Notes: generated from the sequence alone by a model not told the origin. A stretch of DNA of 64,000 nucleotides from Plecoglossus altivelis (GCA_036571765.1 BROE01000018.1:10952743-11016742); one strand, 5' to 3'; positions 46,201 to 58,537 are shown, numbered from the stretch's first letter. Program-made: numbers and translations.

Positions 46201-47465
46201 GTTTTTAAGTAGTGCGCATATACAACTCTGATTACATTACAAAACATATGGATTTGTTGTGTCTAAACAGGATGCTGGCCAGTTCCCCTGAAACAAAATG
46301 CTGCAATGACTATGAGATTCATTTTGTTGTTTCATTTAGACTTTTGTATAACCAAGCATCTCACTTCCCTATGTGACATTCCTTTCAGTTTGTGCTGGCA
46401 ATGGGGAACTACCTTAACAACGGACAGCCCAAGACTGGCAAGACCACCGGCTTCAAGATCAACTTCCTCACAGAAGTAAAACTGACACTGCTGGCACCAA
46501 TGCTACTGTTCTAGCGGCATGAGCGATCTTTCATGTATAGTATCCATCTTCCTCCTTTTCCACTGCAGCTCGGCACCACAAAAACAGTGGACGGGAAGTC
46601 AACCTTTCTGCACATCCTCGTCAAGTCATTATGTCACCACTTCCCTGAAGTTTTGGACTTTGCCAAGGACCTCACCATGGTTCCACTCGCTGCCAAAGGT
46701 AAATAGAACCTACGTTTCTATGTGTGGCTGTGTCATCTTTGTCTAACAGAGTGATGACCAACTACTTTTAAATCTCTTCCTTTCATTTTCTCTCTGTCTT
46801 GCCCTTTGTCCAAAGTGAACCAAAAGACCATCACGGCCGACCTGAATGACCTTCACGCCACTATCCAGGAGATCCGATCTGCCTGTCAGAAGATGCCTGC
46901 TACCCCAGATGACCGCTTCAGTGCCATCATGAGTGTATCTTTGAGGTCTGTCTGTGTGTGTGTTTGCATGTGTGTTTGTGTGTGTTTTGCTGTTTGCACA
47001 GTACAGGGACATGCACCCTAAGCAGCACCAGACAGTGTCCATACCCTCTTGTGTTGAGACCTTTGACCCCAGTTCGATCAGACTTTTCTGGAGAACAGCC
47101 ACCCAGCAGTCCAGTCTCTGGAGTCACTTCAGCAGAGAGCCATGGAGGAGTTTGCCAAGACAGCGTCCTTCTTTGGAGAAGACGGCAAGACCACCAACCC
47201 AGAGGCCTTCTTTGGCATATTCTCTGACTTCATCAGCAAGTTTGAGGTGGGTTTCACCAAGTAGGAACATGGTTCAGAACATTCTTGAAATAGGAAATAC
47301 AAGTATCTGAAATGCTGTGACCATGAAGCTATTTGTATCGCACGATTCTTCCGCTACATTTCTTCATTTGTGTCTTTCTTTCAGAGAGCACTGAACGAGC
47401 ACCAGACTTCGGAGGGCCTGAAGAGCCCTAGGAGTCCACGGATGGCCTCTCCGCTAGCCTGGTAA
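26228..47465 (+). CDS. grid2ip: Delphilin (GRID2-interacting protein), long form
   Basis: Delphilin is a postsynaptic scaffold that binds the GluD2 receptor tail and carries a formin module. Twenty-three exons: 26228-26309, 27547-27800, 27957-28289, 28396-28550, 35945-36220, 37419-37504, 38032-38101, 39516-39824, 39965-40119, 40360-40500, 40842-40945, 41151-41292, 41642-41997, 42420-44390, 44604-44691, 45111-45188, 45447-45643, 45861-46016, 46389-46475, 46569-46698, 46816-46934, 47082-47246 and 47385-47465. They sum to about 1844 aa. Three PDZ-like units lie at about 38-110 (FGFRLGGTGPSYI), 113-190 (FGFTIVGDSP) and 368-445 (FGFTLRGHAPVWI). Harmonin-N-like units lie at about 224-275 and 475-570. 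An FH1 region (875-1455) is greatly expanded by exon 14. FH2 runs from about 1460 (KRLRWEQVEKSEGTIWGQLG) through FVLAMGNYLNNGQPKTGKT to the C-terminus ASPLAW. All phases close; the ATG at 26228 begins MRRFLSRKGRFSLRQ. Confidence 0.95.
29884..29945. repeat. (CA)n microsatellite
   Basis: An uninterrupted CA run of about 58 bp passes into GCGCGCG at its right end, within grid2ip intron 4. Confidence 0.95.
31137..31196. repeat. (TTTC)n microsatellite
   Basis: About 14 TTTC units with one CGTT interruption near the left end, inside grid2ip intron 4. It creates long Lys/Glu-Arg open frames on the minus strand that are not genes. Confidence 0.95.
34232..34263. repeat. (TG)n microsatellite
   Basis: About 15 TG units followed by a short CGCGCG alternation, in grid2ip intron 4. 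Confidence 0.9.
35265..35500. repeat. GA-rich polypurine tract
   Basis: About 240 bp of almost pure purine on the plus strand made of GAGAGA, GGGAGAG and GAAAGAG motifs. The opposite strand gives spurious Ser/Leu-rich frames. It lies about 450 bp upstream of the grid2ip exon at 35945. Confidence 0.85.
35934..35936 (+). promoter_or_regulatory. grid2ip: Possible alternative start codon for short delphilin
   Basis: An ATG sits 11 bases upstream of the exon 5 acceptor and is in frame with the exon: MFAR then IFIPKKHRERF. In the long transcript these bases are intron (polypyrimidine tract then AG at 35943-35944). In a transcript starting within intron 4 they would supply a new N-terminus. The human short form, as I recall it, likewise begins a few residues before IFIPKKHR. 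Confidence 0.45.
36281..36422. repeat. 71-bp tandem duplication in grid2ip intron 5
   Basis: Two copies about 71 bp long start at 36281 and 36352 and share ACAATACATGTCA and CCTCTAGCAGTCAATGCATG. They differ at only a few bases, so the duplication is recent. Confidence 0.85.
37940..38029. repeat. Pyrimidine microsatellite abutting the exon 7 acceptor
   Basis: About 90 bp of almost pure pyrimidine ((CCCTCT)n, a C homopolymer, then (TC)n) runs straight into the CACCAG acceptor of the PDZ3 exon of grid2ip at 38032. Confidence 0.9.
38102..39515. other. Intron 7 of grid2ip
   Basis: This 1.4-kb intron lies inside the PDZ3 coding region. No exon, gene or mobile element is recognised; TG-rich sequence is frequent at 38770-39300. 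Confidence 0.5.
42087..42247. mobile_element. hAT-type MITE with 8-bp target duplication
   Basis: A 161-bp non-coding element is bounded by inverted ends CAGGCCTGGACTGG and CCAGTCCAGCCCTG (one mismatch). It is flanked on both sides by the identical octamer AATACAAA (42079-42086 and 42248-42255). An 8-bp duplication is the hallmark of hAT transposases. It lies in grid2ip intron 13. The internal GCCTGGTGGGCCGAT is familiar from abundant fish repeats. Confidence 0.88.
42420..44390 (+). other. grid2ip: Giant exon 14 of grid2ip: FH1 with Y/Q heptads and Q/H/P-rich region
   Basis: A single 657-codon exon. In order: an acidic start (SFPDEDDEDDEVGMDDEED); a first proline block at 42580-42665 (runs of PPPPPP and PPPPPPPPP); a second proline patch near 42760. 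Then a Tyr/Gln repeat at 42860-43290 built of AYQEQQQ heptads and AYQEQQ/ALKEQQ hexads; a His/Gln/Pro/Ser-rich stretch to about 44220; a last proline block (PPPPPPLPPPCSPPPLPRP) at 44235-44310; and the FH2 lead-in MSVKRLRWEQ. The human counterpart, as I recall it, has the two proline blocks only some 30 residues apart, so roughly 500 residues are extra here. The frame is open throughout and both splice sites are canonical. Confidence 0.9.
43551..43682 (+). repeat. 66-bp in-frame tandem duplication in grid2ip exon 14
   Basis: Two consecutive 66-bp units (43551-43616 and 43617-43682) encode the same 22 residues, beginning QSHQGLQPQAHHSSTELLHQ. They are almost identical at nucleotide level, which marks a very recent expansion. 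A third partial unit starts at 43683 (QSHPDQ). Confidence 0.9.
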
Positions 47466-50400
47466 TAAGGCTGTTCACGCACTCTCCTGGTTTGGAGTGT
47501 TCATCTGCAAGAGAGACTCCGGTCTGAATTCAGCTTCGATAGCTGTCTTTTACCCAATGACTGTTGATAATACTGAGGAGGGTTACAAGGTCAGGATTAG
47601 AATGGTGCAATTTCAATTGCAAGGCAACAAAACCTCTGGAGTTTGCAATGAAGTCATTTGTAAATTAACAGCCAATGAATGACGAGGAAATAGCAGTACT
47701 ATAAGCATCAATTGAAAACCTTTGAATGAACAGTACAAAAAAATTACAGCTAATGCATTTGTTTAATTGCTCTGCCTGTCATTGCAATGGCCAAATGGTT
47801 TTTTTTGTTTTTGTAAATACAATATGAGCAATTTCAGAAAAAATATTCAAGTTAAGTACCTATGCAACACGGCATTAAGATTACATTTATTGCTATGTAC
47901 CTACATAGCAATACTTGTTTCAAAAAACAATGGAGGAGTGTAGGGCAGTGACATTAAATTGACTTAAGTGTTTGCGGTGTAGGTTAATACAAAGGTATAG
48001 GGGAGGTGTGTTGGGGTAAGTGAATGTTATAAAGGGGCAGTTGAAAGCTGTGTGACCGAAACAATCTGCTTACCCCTTTGAAAGCCCAAACTCTTCATTC
48101 TAAATTGTCATAACTTGTATCCCTAATTCACAGTTGTAACTACATACTAGAACCTACATAACTGCAATGTTATTACTATACATAGAGATATGGGATTAAT
48201 GTAACCTTAATGTAGTGTTGCCCATATCTTTAAGATAGAATATAAAAAATAAGATCTTAAAAATGTTTAACCATAATGATAGATTAACACCGTCATTGGT
48301 TATCGGTGCATTTGTGAAAACCATAGTTGGTGGTCTTGAAACAGATATGTTACTAAAATATTCTGCATTTTTTCTAAGCCACACCCACCTCATTGAATGT
48401 ATATGGAAAGTCTAAATGAATACTCTTGTTTTAAACAAATATTCATGATACACCTATTTAAGTGATGGTACAAATTTTGGGGGGATTGTTTACACAGTAT
48501 TTTGTAAAGGTGATTGTATAACAATTCCTAAATTGTTGTTTTGTCTTTAAACCCATATTAGTGTCTAAAGACTTACTCGACTCCATACGGGCAGTGTGCA
48601 ATGTTGACAATTTACTGCAGGTTGTTTTATGGACTTATATTTAGACATACGTTGATATTATTATTGCTGATATTTGAAAGAATTCAAAACATTTAGATCT
48701 CAGCCCATTGTTTCTGAAGTACTCCAAGGATCTCTACTGGTAAATTTGTTATGGGCTGAAAATAAAGCAATTATAAGACTTGGTTCTTTATTTTTTAGCT
48801 AATGTTGGTCAATCCTTCACACCATGTTCAGATAAGTGATTGTATTTACAGTGTGCAATAGCTTCTCAGAAATTGGTAGAACATTTATAAGACAGAAAAT
48901 GTAATATTGTTCATTTAAAGCAATAGGAATCAATGCTGTGCTGTTAAGACATGATTCTGCTGTTCTCAGTAGGGATATTCTTCATCTTACAAAACTATTT
49001 TCCTTTTGATGGGAGTCTATTTAAGACTACGCTTAGTAAATCATTGATGTTCGATAAAGGCCTACGAAATGAGGAGTGTTCTGTTTCTTATTGTAAGAAT
49101 GCTGACAACCATTTAGTGTAATGCCATAACATACAACTCTAATGCTAACGTACAAATAAATGGCTGCGTGTTGTGAAGGGCAAATCCCACACATGATAAC
49201 CATTAAATGTATGAGTAAATATGTATGTCGGATGCTCAAGACATTGTACTTAAGAGAGGTGCACTGATAATGTAATTAATACAATATGCCTTGCACATAT
49301 GTGCTTTAAATGTCAAATTAAACTGATGTGCCAATACACCTGTTCCTTAAAAACAATACTAGATCAACCAATACCGTAACTTGTCATAGGATGTCCATTC
49401 TTTCATGCTGAAAGTTCTATTGAGACGGCACCGTATTTTGATAAACTAGAAAGACAATCTGCCACCATCCTTCTGGGGAATGGTACAATACATTGTATTG
49501 TTTCTTATGCCCTTCTAAAGCCAAGTCACTTGATGCAGCTATTACAAGACAACACACACAGGCACATGCAGACACAGACATGTGGATTGATACCCCCCCC
49601 CCCCCAAGGTGTTAGGGCATTTCACTGCCGTGGAATTGTTTTTCTACCATTAACACCACGCACGTTTTGTGCAACGTGTTATTAAAGCCGGGTGACACTT
49701 TAACCGGTATGTAGTAATATATAACATGTCAATGGAGTTTGATCCCTTTGTCCCCAACGTGTTTTCTGGATGGGAAGGAAGATACTAGAAAGTTCCCTTG
49801 GTGCTTCATGTGTGAGACTGGACATGCTCTGGGGTTTAGGGGTGAAATGACGGCAGGACAAACCATCTGGAATTAAACCTGGCGTTTCACTGTCAACCAA
49901 GAAGGTAAGTGACCTCAGTTCCTCATCAGGACTGCACTTGCTTTCATTGCTGTCACTGAAAGAAAATGTTATAAGTGCCCATGTGATTAGAAGCATACAT
50001 ATGGAATGGACGGGAGAAACAACAAACTCAAATATAAAAGAAGCGTACAATACTACATTTTTGTAGCTTGTACCTTGCAGGAAGTGCACTAGATAGTTCC
50101 ACTCTTGTACACAAGCACTGACATCTTTGTTTAAGATGTTATGAATGCTTTGAACAGCATCTGTTACCTGACAATTAGTCTTACTGAGGGATTTCTTAAT
50201 CTCTGTTTGAATTGATTGTTGATTTATTGTAAATAACCAAGACAGTTTATCACTGTTAGTGTTGCTCAACACACTGATCAACACCTGATTGGAACAGGAT
50301 ATCAACACCTTTTACATCAACACAGTTGATGTAAAAGAGTCCTTACAAAAAAGAGACTCTGTTTTCATTTGCTTGTTATCCGATGTAGATCCCTCACTAA

Positions 50401-50677
50401 GACTAATTGTCAGGTAACAGATGTTCACATTCTGCTCCAAGTAGCAGTCACGCCTGACGCACATCTACAAGCTACATCAAACATGAGCAGTAATTAGAAG
50501 TGAGATGAGCCAATATACTGACTCAAAATAAACCGATCTGAGTGTTTAGCCTGTCTGGTAATGACATACTGGGGGTGTGGTTCTGTGGCATCAGTTGAAC
50601 GTAAACAACAGAATATAATGTCTCCTGTCTCAGAAGAGACACATTCAACTCCTGAAATTTGAGCGTCCTCGGACCTC
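47466..50677. other. grid2ip 3' UTR, AT-rich spacer and slc5a11 5' flank
   Basis: A candidate grid2ip poly(A) signal AATAAA lies at 48761-48766. No recognised gene follows. A 202-codon open frame on the minus strand (49700-50308) of unknown nature and a 35-bp inverted duplication (50156-50424) occupy the right part. The slc5a11 5' UTR precedes 50678. Confidence 0.5.
50156..50424. repeat. Inverted duplication with about 35-bp arms
   Basis: The arm at about 50157-50191 (CATCTGTTACCTGACAATTA onward) is matched in reverse complement at about 50389-50423 (ending CAGGTAACAGATG) with about two mismatches. A shorter hairpin, TTTTACATCAA-CACAG-TTGATGTAAAA, sits between the arms at 50310-50336. Function unknown. 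Confidence 0.8.
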
Positions 50678-53600
50678 ATGGCTAGCAGCCAGGGGACAAG
50701 TGCAGCGCCCTCCATGCCCCCAACCTCGTCCACTGGAGGTTCAGGGCCCCAGTCCACCCTTGCCATTGTGGATATTGTGGTGCTTGTGGTCTACTTCCTC
50801 TTGGTGTTGGCTGTGGGCCTCTGGGTAAGTGTGCAGACAAACCCGAGCCCTGTTCCAAGGCTTTCCAAGGAAGTCATTCTTGATTCTACTTGGAGATGAT
50901 CTTGATGGATGAATCACTGTAATTTGGGAAAGAATAAGGAAATGGCACCTGGCATGAATTGCTTGGGTTCTGCCTTGTGTCACTGAAGCTGAGCTGTTTA
51001 CCATCATGCTGGTGACTGATGTTGGTATGTATATGTAGTTGTATAAAACTACCAACCAGCTAGTGTCAGATCAGGTCAAACCTAAATTTAGTAGCATTAA
51101 AACAATGTATTTCTCATGGGACCTAGTCCTTCTCCCCCATAACTACCCGTTACGAAGAGCAGAGGTTGTTTAACATGACCCCCTTCTCCACCAGTCCATG
51201 TTTAGGACCAAGAGGAGCACAGTGGATGGTTACTTCCTGGCAGGAAAGAGCATGTCCTGGTGGCCGGTAAGTGAAACTCAGGAGCGACAGGGGACATTCT
51301 GGGTGGGGATATGTAGCTTCCTGGAGCAGGAATTCTTTCTGACAGTCTGCAGATTTAGGCCAAAAGAAACTAAAGGGGATTTTATCTCTCTACTTACAGT
51401 AACATGATCCAGAAAGTTCACAATGTGTGGTAAAACAGAGAAGTGCGGCTGCGATTCCCCTTTTAGTTACACGAATGCATAGAAAGCAAAGACTTGTTCT
51501 AAGCTTGTTCTGAGCAGTTGGTATGGTCTGTCTCGCTCCCTTCCTGCTGTAGGTGGGCACGTCTCTGTTTGCCAGCAATGTTGGCAGCGGTCACTTCATC
51601 GGCCTGGCAGGGTCAGGGGCAGCAGCTGGGATCGGTGCTGTAGCATACGAGTGGAATGTAAGACTGGGTATCAAGAAGAGATGTTTTATTCTGAAACAGC
51701 TGATTCATCATTTTAGAAGGATTCCATTATATTTCAGTTCTGGCAAATCATTGCAAAGTTTAGAAGGGACATTAGAAGATATTAATAAGTAAATGATTAA
51801 ATCTGTCTGTCACACAGCCAAGTAAGACTTCAGTATTGAACATCTTGCCATACAGCAGTTTCAATTACAAATTTCAATGTTTTGAGTATTTCCCTGTGGC
51901 CTCTGGTCATAAACAAACTTCATTTCCCATGGTGCCTCAGTGCTGGTGTGTGCTATTGACAGGGCATGCTGATGGTGCTTCTTCTGGGCTGGCTCTTTCT
52001 GCCTATCTATATTGCCTCAGGGGTGAGAGGTTTACTACACTACATTTCAAGTTCTTCAATATGGCACTGGTCCAACAGTCCATAGTAACATGCTGGTGTC
52101 AAATGTCTTTTCGCAGGTCACAACCATGCCAGAATTTTTGCAGAGGCGTTATGGGGGGAAAAGAATACAATTATTTATAGCAATTTTGTATTTATTTATT
52201 TACATCTTCACAAAAATATCGGTGAGTGAAATAGAGGCATCGCTGATGTTGGTCTGAAACATGAAAATCTGATGTTTGGTGACACTGGTGTGGGTGCACT
52301 GTGACTCGGAAATGCTCATGTCTGGTGTGTGTGTGTGTTCCTGCAGGTAGACATGTATGCTGGAGCAGTGTTTATCCAGCAGGCCCTCCAGTGGAACATC
52401 TACGTTGCTGTGATAGTGTTGCTCGTCATCACAGCTGTCTACACTGTAGCAGGTGACACCCAGCAGCAGCTCTTCTCTCTCTCTCTCCATCTCTCTTTCT
52501 TTATCTCTTTTCTCTTTTTCTTTACTCTTTCTCTTGTCTCTCTCTTCTCTCTTTCTATCAATATTTCCCCCCTTATTTCTCTCGCTTGATTATTTGATGG
52601 AAATATAGCAAATTTGCGGACCCAGTCAACTGAAGTGATTCTGATGTGGCCGGTGGAATAAGAAACAACCAGTAGTCTGTTACAAGGGTTGCAATTGTGT
52701 GTTTTTTCTATCTCTGTACTGTGTCTGTGTGTGTGCTGGTTCAGGTGGACTGGCTGCAGTCATCTACACAGATGCTGTCCAGACCGGCATCATGCTGATA
52801 GGAGCTCTTAGTCTCATGGGCTTCAGTGAGTCTCTGCGTCACACTCACAAGATTTTGGTGTTTGTTTTTCTTGTTTTTGTCAAGAGGATGATTTTGTTTG
52901 CCATCTAGATACAGTTCATCCACATTATAGTACATCATCCTGTAATTAATGGAGTATTGACAGTATTTAAACAGTATAAACAGTATTTGACTTGAGTGAT
53001 TGAAAATCATGCTTCAGAACAAATGGCAAGTAAAGCCGTTTCCACGTGTCTGATTCTTTCTTTCTTTTGGGGAGGTTTTGTGGAAGTGGGAGGCTGGAAC
53101 GCCCTCCTGGTGGGGTACGCCAGCGCCGTCCCCTCAGTGCGCGTCCCCAACACGACCTGCGGCCTCCCACGTGACGACGCCTTCCACCTGTTCCGAGATC
53201 CGGTGACCTCTGACCTGCCCTGGCCGGGCATCATCATAGGCATGTCCATCCCCTCCATGTGGTACTGGTGCTCTGATCAGGTCAGTGTTGCAGACAGACT
53301 ACCCAGCTAGAAAGGATCAGACTATCTTCAGAATGTGATTACATGATGATTTAGACTAGGAGTTGTGAGCATGTGTTTACAATTTGACACCTGAAAATCT
53401 TTTGTGAGGGTCAGAATGCAAGAATGATGGTTTATTGATGATCAAGGAAAATACATCTTGTTGTCAATACTAGTACATATTTCATTTAACACCCAAAAGT
53501 CTGTGTTGAGGATCAGAATGCGATACCTTATACAAGGTAACAGTCTCATGTCAATCTTCAAGGTGATAGTGCAGCGATCTTTGGCTTCCAAGAACCTGCT

Positions 53601-56034
53601 CCATGCTAAAGGAGGCTCCCTATTGGCTGCCTACCTCAAGATCCTGCCCTTCTTTATGATGCTACTTCCTGGCATGATCAGCAGAATACTCTACCCAGGT
53701 TGTCATGGGCACCACGATCTTGACACACACTCGGCACACGCTTACTGGACACAGTGTACTCATAAACAGAAATGCTAGCTTCCTTAGCATCTTAACAACC
53801 GTGTGACTTCCTCGAAAGCTATCAGACGCTAGTTGTTTGTTGTTGCTTGCTGTCCAGATGAGGTGGCTTGTGGGGACCCGGAAGTGTGTAAAAAGGTGTG
53901 TGGAAACAGCGTGGGCTGCTCAGACATTGCCTACGCCAAACTGGTCATGGAGCTTCTGCCTTCTGGTGAGAAGGTCCTTCTCGCCCTCTCCCTCACCCTC
54001 TCTCTCTCCATCTCTCTCCATCTCTCCCTCTCTCTCCCTCCCTCCTGTCATTCTCACACATAATTACTAGCCTGACGCGTTTATCGTCCAGTTCTCTCAA
54101 TCAAACACTGTTCTGGAACCACAGCTATGTGTTTACTTGTGTGTGTGTTAGGTCTGCGTGGTCTGATGATGGCGGTGATGATCGCAGCCCTCATGTCCTC
54201 CCTCACATCCATCTTCAACAGCTCCAGCACCATCTTCACCATGGACCTGTGGAGGCACCTCCGACCGCGGGCCTCCGAATGGGAGCTCATGATCGTGGGC
54301 AGGTGCGCTCGCCACCGTGCGCACAGAACAGCCTTGACATGCACTACTTTTACGTGCATGAGTAAATACACGTGTATATGTCTGTATCTGCGTGTTAGTG
54401 CATCTATTTGTGCGTAGGAGCTTTGTGCTGGTGCTGGTGGTGATCTCAGTGGTGTGGATACCTGTGGTCCAGGCCAGCCAGGGAGGTCAGCTGTTCATCT
54501 ACATCCAGTCCATCAGCACGTACCTTCAGCCTCCAGTTGCCATCGTCTTCCTCACTGGCTGCTTCTGGAAGAGGACCAATGAAAAGGTTGGTGGGTGGAG
54601 GTAAAACCTACCCTGTAGGGTGTGTAGAGTAAAGCGGGTAATGAACATATGTCATGGCTAACATCTAATTATATTGTATATTTTATTGATATTAAATAAA
54701 GTGTATCATTATTATATATTATATGCTTGTTATTATAAAGCTTATCAACAATCGCATATTTCAAACAATAATATGTCATCTCATACCATAGTCAATAATA
54801 TGTAACCATGTTTTATAACTCAATAGTGAAGCATGCCACAGGATTAGTACCTGTGTGTATCCATGCATGCATCTGTGCAACCTGTGTGTACGTGTGACAC
54901 CGTTGCCTTCTGTGTCCGCAGGGGGCGTTCTGGGGCCTGGCCCTGGGTCTGCTTGTGGGCTGCACAAGGATGGTTCTGGACTTTGTCTACCCGGTACCCT
55001 TGTGCTTCGAAGAGGACACCAGACCTGTGGTGGTGAAGGACGTCCACTATCTGTACTTCTCCACCATGCTGTCTCTGTTCTGCTTGCTGGTGGTGGTGTG
55101 CGTCAGCCTGGCCACGGAGAAGCCCAGCCTGGAGCAGGTAAGGGGGGCCTGGGGTGGGGATGCTGAGTCGGACTGAGGGGCCATTTCGTTCAGATTCAAA
55201 CAAATCAGATCATGAGTACGAAGTACGAGTAAGAATATTTTTACCACAGCTTTTGTTGTCTTAATGGAAGCAATGTGTATAAAGAAATCAAAACTTAAAC
55301 ATGTTTTGTTTTTGTCAACCGCAACTATGAATTTGTGTAGTATAAATTATTTTACCTAAGAATAGTTGTACCTATTAACCTGTAAGCTTGGTCAGTGCAG
55401 CAGTGGAGGAGACAGGCCTGAGTGACATGTAGATGGATGCTGTTTTGTTCTGTGACTGATCCTGGATGTGACTTCACCAAACAGATCAGTCGCCTCACCT
55501 GGTTCAGCAGGTTCGACCCTGTGGATGAGCCCAAGGCAGACGTAGAGGTGAGGACCACTGAGGAGATGGGCAGGGCTCCAGAGGTAGTGGATGTAGACAG
55601 AGAGGAGACCACCGGGGTGGAGCAGGAGAAGACGCAACACGTGCACAACGAAAGGAAAGGTGGGTCATCGTGATGATTCTGTCTGTAGCAGAAGCAGTGT
55701 TGATTTGGGGCCTTCATTGGGTAGCTTCTCGAACATACAGACCTTGCATGTGTGAATAGAGACACCAACATGTTCCCATAAACACTGACACGCACATCTC
55801 TTCCTCCTCTACCCAGACTCTGCAGCAAGTGGGGGGAGCCAGTCCAGATTGACGACGGCGCTTTATTGGCTGTGTGGGATGGAGCGTCAGAGGGAGAGCA
55901 CCCCGCAAGCCCGGCCCCCACCCAAGGACATCGCATCTTCTCTGGAGGAGGAGCCCTGCCTTCGTAACGTGGTCAATGCCAACCTTCTCATCTGTCTCTC
56001 TGTGGCAGTCTTCATCATCAGCTACTGGGCCTAA
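50678..56034 (+). CDS. slc5a11: Sodium/myo-inositol cotransporter 2 (SGLT family)
   Basis: SLC5A11 couples Na+ entry to uptake of myo-inositol or glucose at the plasma membrane. Fifteen exons: 50678-50824, 51195-51266, 51553-51657, 51963-52022, 52117-52221, 52347-52452, 52745-52825, 53075-53280, 53563-53698, 53858-53965, 54152-54302, 54418-54586, 54922-55137, 55485-55659 and 55817-56034. They sum to 684 aa (human 675). A 14-helix SSS-family fold is expected. Clear blocks: TM1 (STLAIVDIVVLVVYFLLVLA), GYFLAGKSMSWWPVGTSLFA, SNVGSGHFIGLAGSGAA, PIYIASGVTTMPEFLQRRYG, IYIFTKISVDMYAGAVFIQQ, TAVYTVAGGLAAVIYTDAVQ, SIPSMWYWCSDQVIVQRSL, AALMSSLTSIFNSSSTIFTM and QGGQLFIYIQSISTYLQPPV. The last helix ends at the C-terminus (FIISYWA). 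The cytoplasmic tail between TM13 and TM14 is acidic. Similarity is closest to SLC5A11 among recalled paralogues, and arhgap17 next door supports this. Confidence 0.95.
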
Positions 56035-58537
56035 CGAGATGCTCTGACCAATGGCCAACGGCAATAAAGACGTGGCAATCCTCGTTGAGTCTGGCTAATA
56101 CTGACGGCTGTTGTGGATTGTACAGGTGAACTGTGGATTGATTATCACATTCTGGGATTTGTATTCAAATATGTTGCTACTTAGGGAGATCCGTCAAATG
56201 GCTTATTTGACAACTGTCTTTGCCCCAGGTTCTTTGTCATGTTATTTATTAGTAAATATATACTTCTGATTCTCTTACTGTAGTGATATGGGAAGCATAT
56301 GTCAAAGTAATGACATGCAAAAGGATATTTAAAGTGCAATGTATATTAATAAAAATTCCAGTTTGAGGCTGTATTGATGATATGATATGTTGCTTGACAC
56401 TATGCTACGTATCCAACATCAAAGTAATATGTCAACAAGTTTTTGTAAGACTATCTGGTTTCAAAGAACTGGGTAAACTGGTCTGATCAGCTGTCATGTT
56501 TGATAGGTATTGCAATTGACAATATATTGACAATATTCTTTCCAAAAACAGCCCACAGTGTGTGACGCCACAGAATAATGTGCTGCTCTCAATAGTTTGA
56601 ATTACATAGATGATGGGAAAATATACACCTGATACAGTGACACTTTTATGAAGAATAGCATTTTATTATTTGTTCTACTGGGAGTATTAATATCAAAACA
56701 AATTTTCTTTAATGTGAACAATAAAGGTATGCACCCACAGTATATAACCTATGATGCTCATGTCCTGGAGAATTTTCAGGAACGAGGGACAGCCAGGCAT
56801 GTCAAAAGTGCAGTCAAGACAAAAGAGGAGACTAAACAGATTTGAAGATGTCATAAAGTTTAAATGAAAAAAAACACAAAAAAAACAGAAAAGAAAGTCA
56901 TATGTCTGGCCCATGGAGTCTCTTTGGTTGTAGCTTTACATCAATCACTACCTAAGCTAAATCAATTAACAATCAATTTATCAAAAGATTAAATTGTTTC
57001 TCGAATGAAAAACATCAACACGTGTCCCTTTTCGAACAGTTCTGTCCTTGGTGTTCTGGTCCTTTGGAATGGTTGGTTCTGAAGACAACTTGTCTGCCGT
57101 GACATTAAACATATATTAAAAAGATCAGTCCTACCCCAACAGAAGTTCTAATATAATAAATTGAGGTAACACTGGTTTTAAAACAAAAAGAGCAACACAA
57201 TAAACAGTGTATGTTGGGAGTGGGTAAGGCACAGACTCAAGGTGAATGCAGTTTACATAAGTGCATTATACACTGGATATCTATGGGTCTTTGTGAATCT
57301 TTTATATTCAGTGAAGTTAAGAGCAACAAAGTTACATTATAAATCGATTAGCAACTACTTCTTTAATGTGAGCCTCTGCATATAGATGGGTGGCCATTGG
57401 TTTTGAAGGTACAATAAGGCACGCTTATTTTAAACCGGATTAGATACGCTTAACATTATGCATCGGCTGATGAGAGAGCCCTGAGAGAGCTGTTGTTCAG
57501 CAACGGCTCAATGCCAGTGGAATGTCAAATTTGAATTATGGAGCAACCTGCTACTTCTGAGCCAATAATGTTCAAGCGATCCAGTTGCAGTCACCTTCAC
57601 CTTCAAGGAGGTGGGACTTTCTCTTTGGCTCATCTTGTAAATCCACTGTCGATTAAACCCGAACTGGAGGAAAGCACGGCCGTTTCTCGTATTGGAATTC
57701 GTTTTTATAATACTACCTGCGGCTTGGGATTTGCTCAGTGTGTGCAAGCACATCAGAGATGTGTCCGTTATGACGAGCACTTTAGAGAACGCATTCTTTG
57801 GCCCAAACAAACGACACAAGAAGAGCTTTACAACAAAAACAATCCAGAGATATGTGAAGACAAAGGAAGAGGCACCCTTCTTGCCTTAAGAAACATTCCC
57901 AACTCATAAACCTCGCAAAATACCACAGAAAAATACTAGCTCTCATTTTGAAATGTACGAATGCAATGTTCTTCCCCACTCGATATCAACATTCCTTTTA
58001 CACGAGAAACGAATTTAAACTTGATTGGTTTCACACGGAATTACATATAGTGACAGACCTGGAACATCCAGTTGAAATGAAAGCGAAGCTAGACAGTAAC
58101 AGTTCAGAGTTCATGGCCGAGTCCCAGCATGCAGCAAGACGCCTGTTTTCAAAATGCATTGGCTTCGTTAGATTTAGGTTCCAGTCCCAGCGAGGGTTGG
58201 TGAAGGGAAAGGTCTAAACACCACATTTTTAATAAACAAGAAGAATATTGTACGAGCTAAAACTGATCCAGAAAATACCTCAAATTGAGCTAAAAAAAGG
58301 TCATGTTTGTTAGCCGAGTTCTGGGCCATTGTTCAAAGGGAAGTGATGAAGTCCAAAATGTTAGGTTGGATTAGATGATGATGGTCAAAGGGTTTTTGAT
58401 TCGATCCAGTATGTCTGTTTGTAGCACAGGAATGCTGAGATGTCATCTTATGTCTGATGGCTAAAGGCTGCTAAATATAGCGTGAAGATGTCGACCAATC
58501 AGGTGAAGAAAAATACTTTTCAGTTGCTCCTCCCTTC
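56035..58537. other. Convergent 3' UTRs of slc5a11 and arhgap17
   Basis: The two genes face each other tail to tail. AATAAA at 56063-56068 and again at 56348-56353 could end slc5a11 transcripts. A minus-strand AATAAA (TTTATT at 56662-56667) is one possible end for arhgap17. Scattered frames in 57.5-58.2 kb show no recognisable protein. Confidence 0.5.
56063..56068 (+). promoter_or_regulatory. Candidate slc5a11 poly(A) signal
   Basis: AATAAA 29 bases after the slc5a11 stop codon. A second copy at 56348-56353 gives a longer UTR option. Confidence 0.4.

Noticed and set aside
57508..58217. Several frames of 65-123 codons between slc5a11 and arhgap17
   Set aside because: They overlap on both strands without family resemblance, in what should be convergent 3' UTR sequence.
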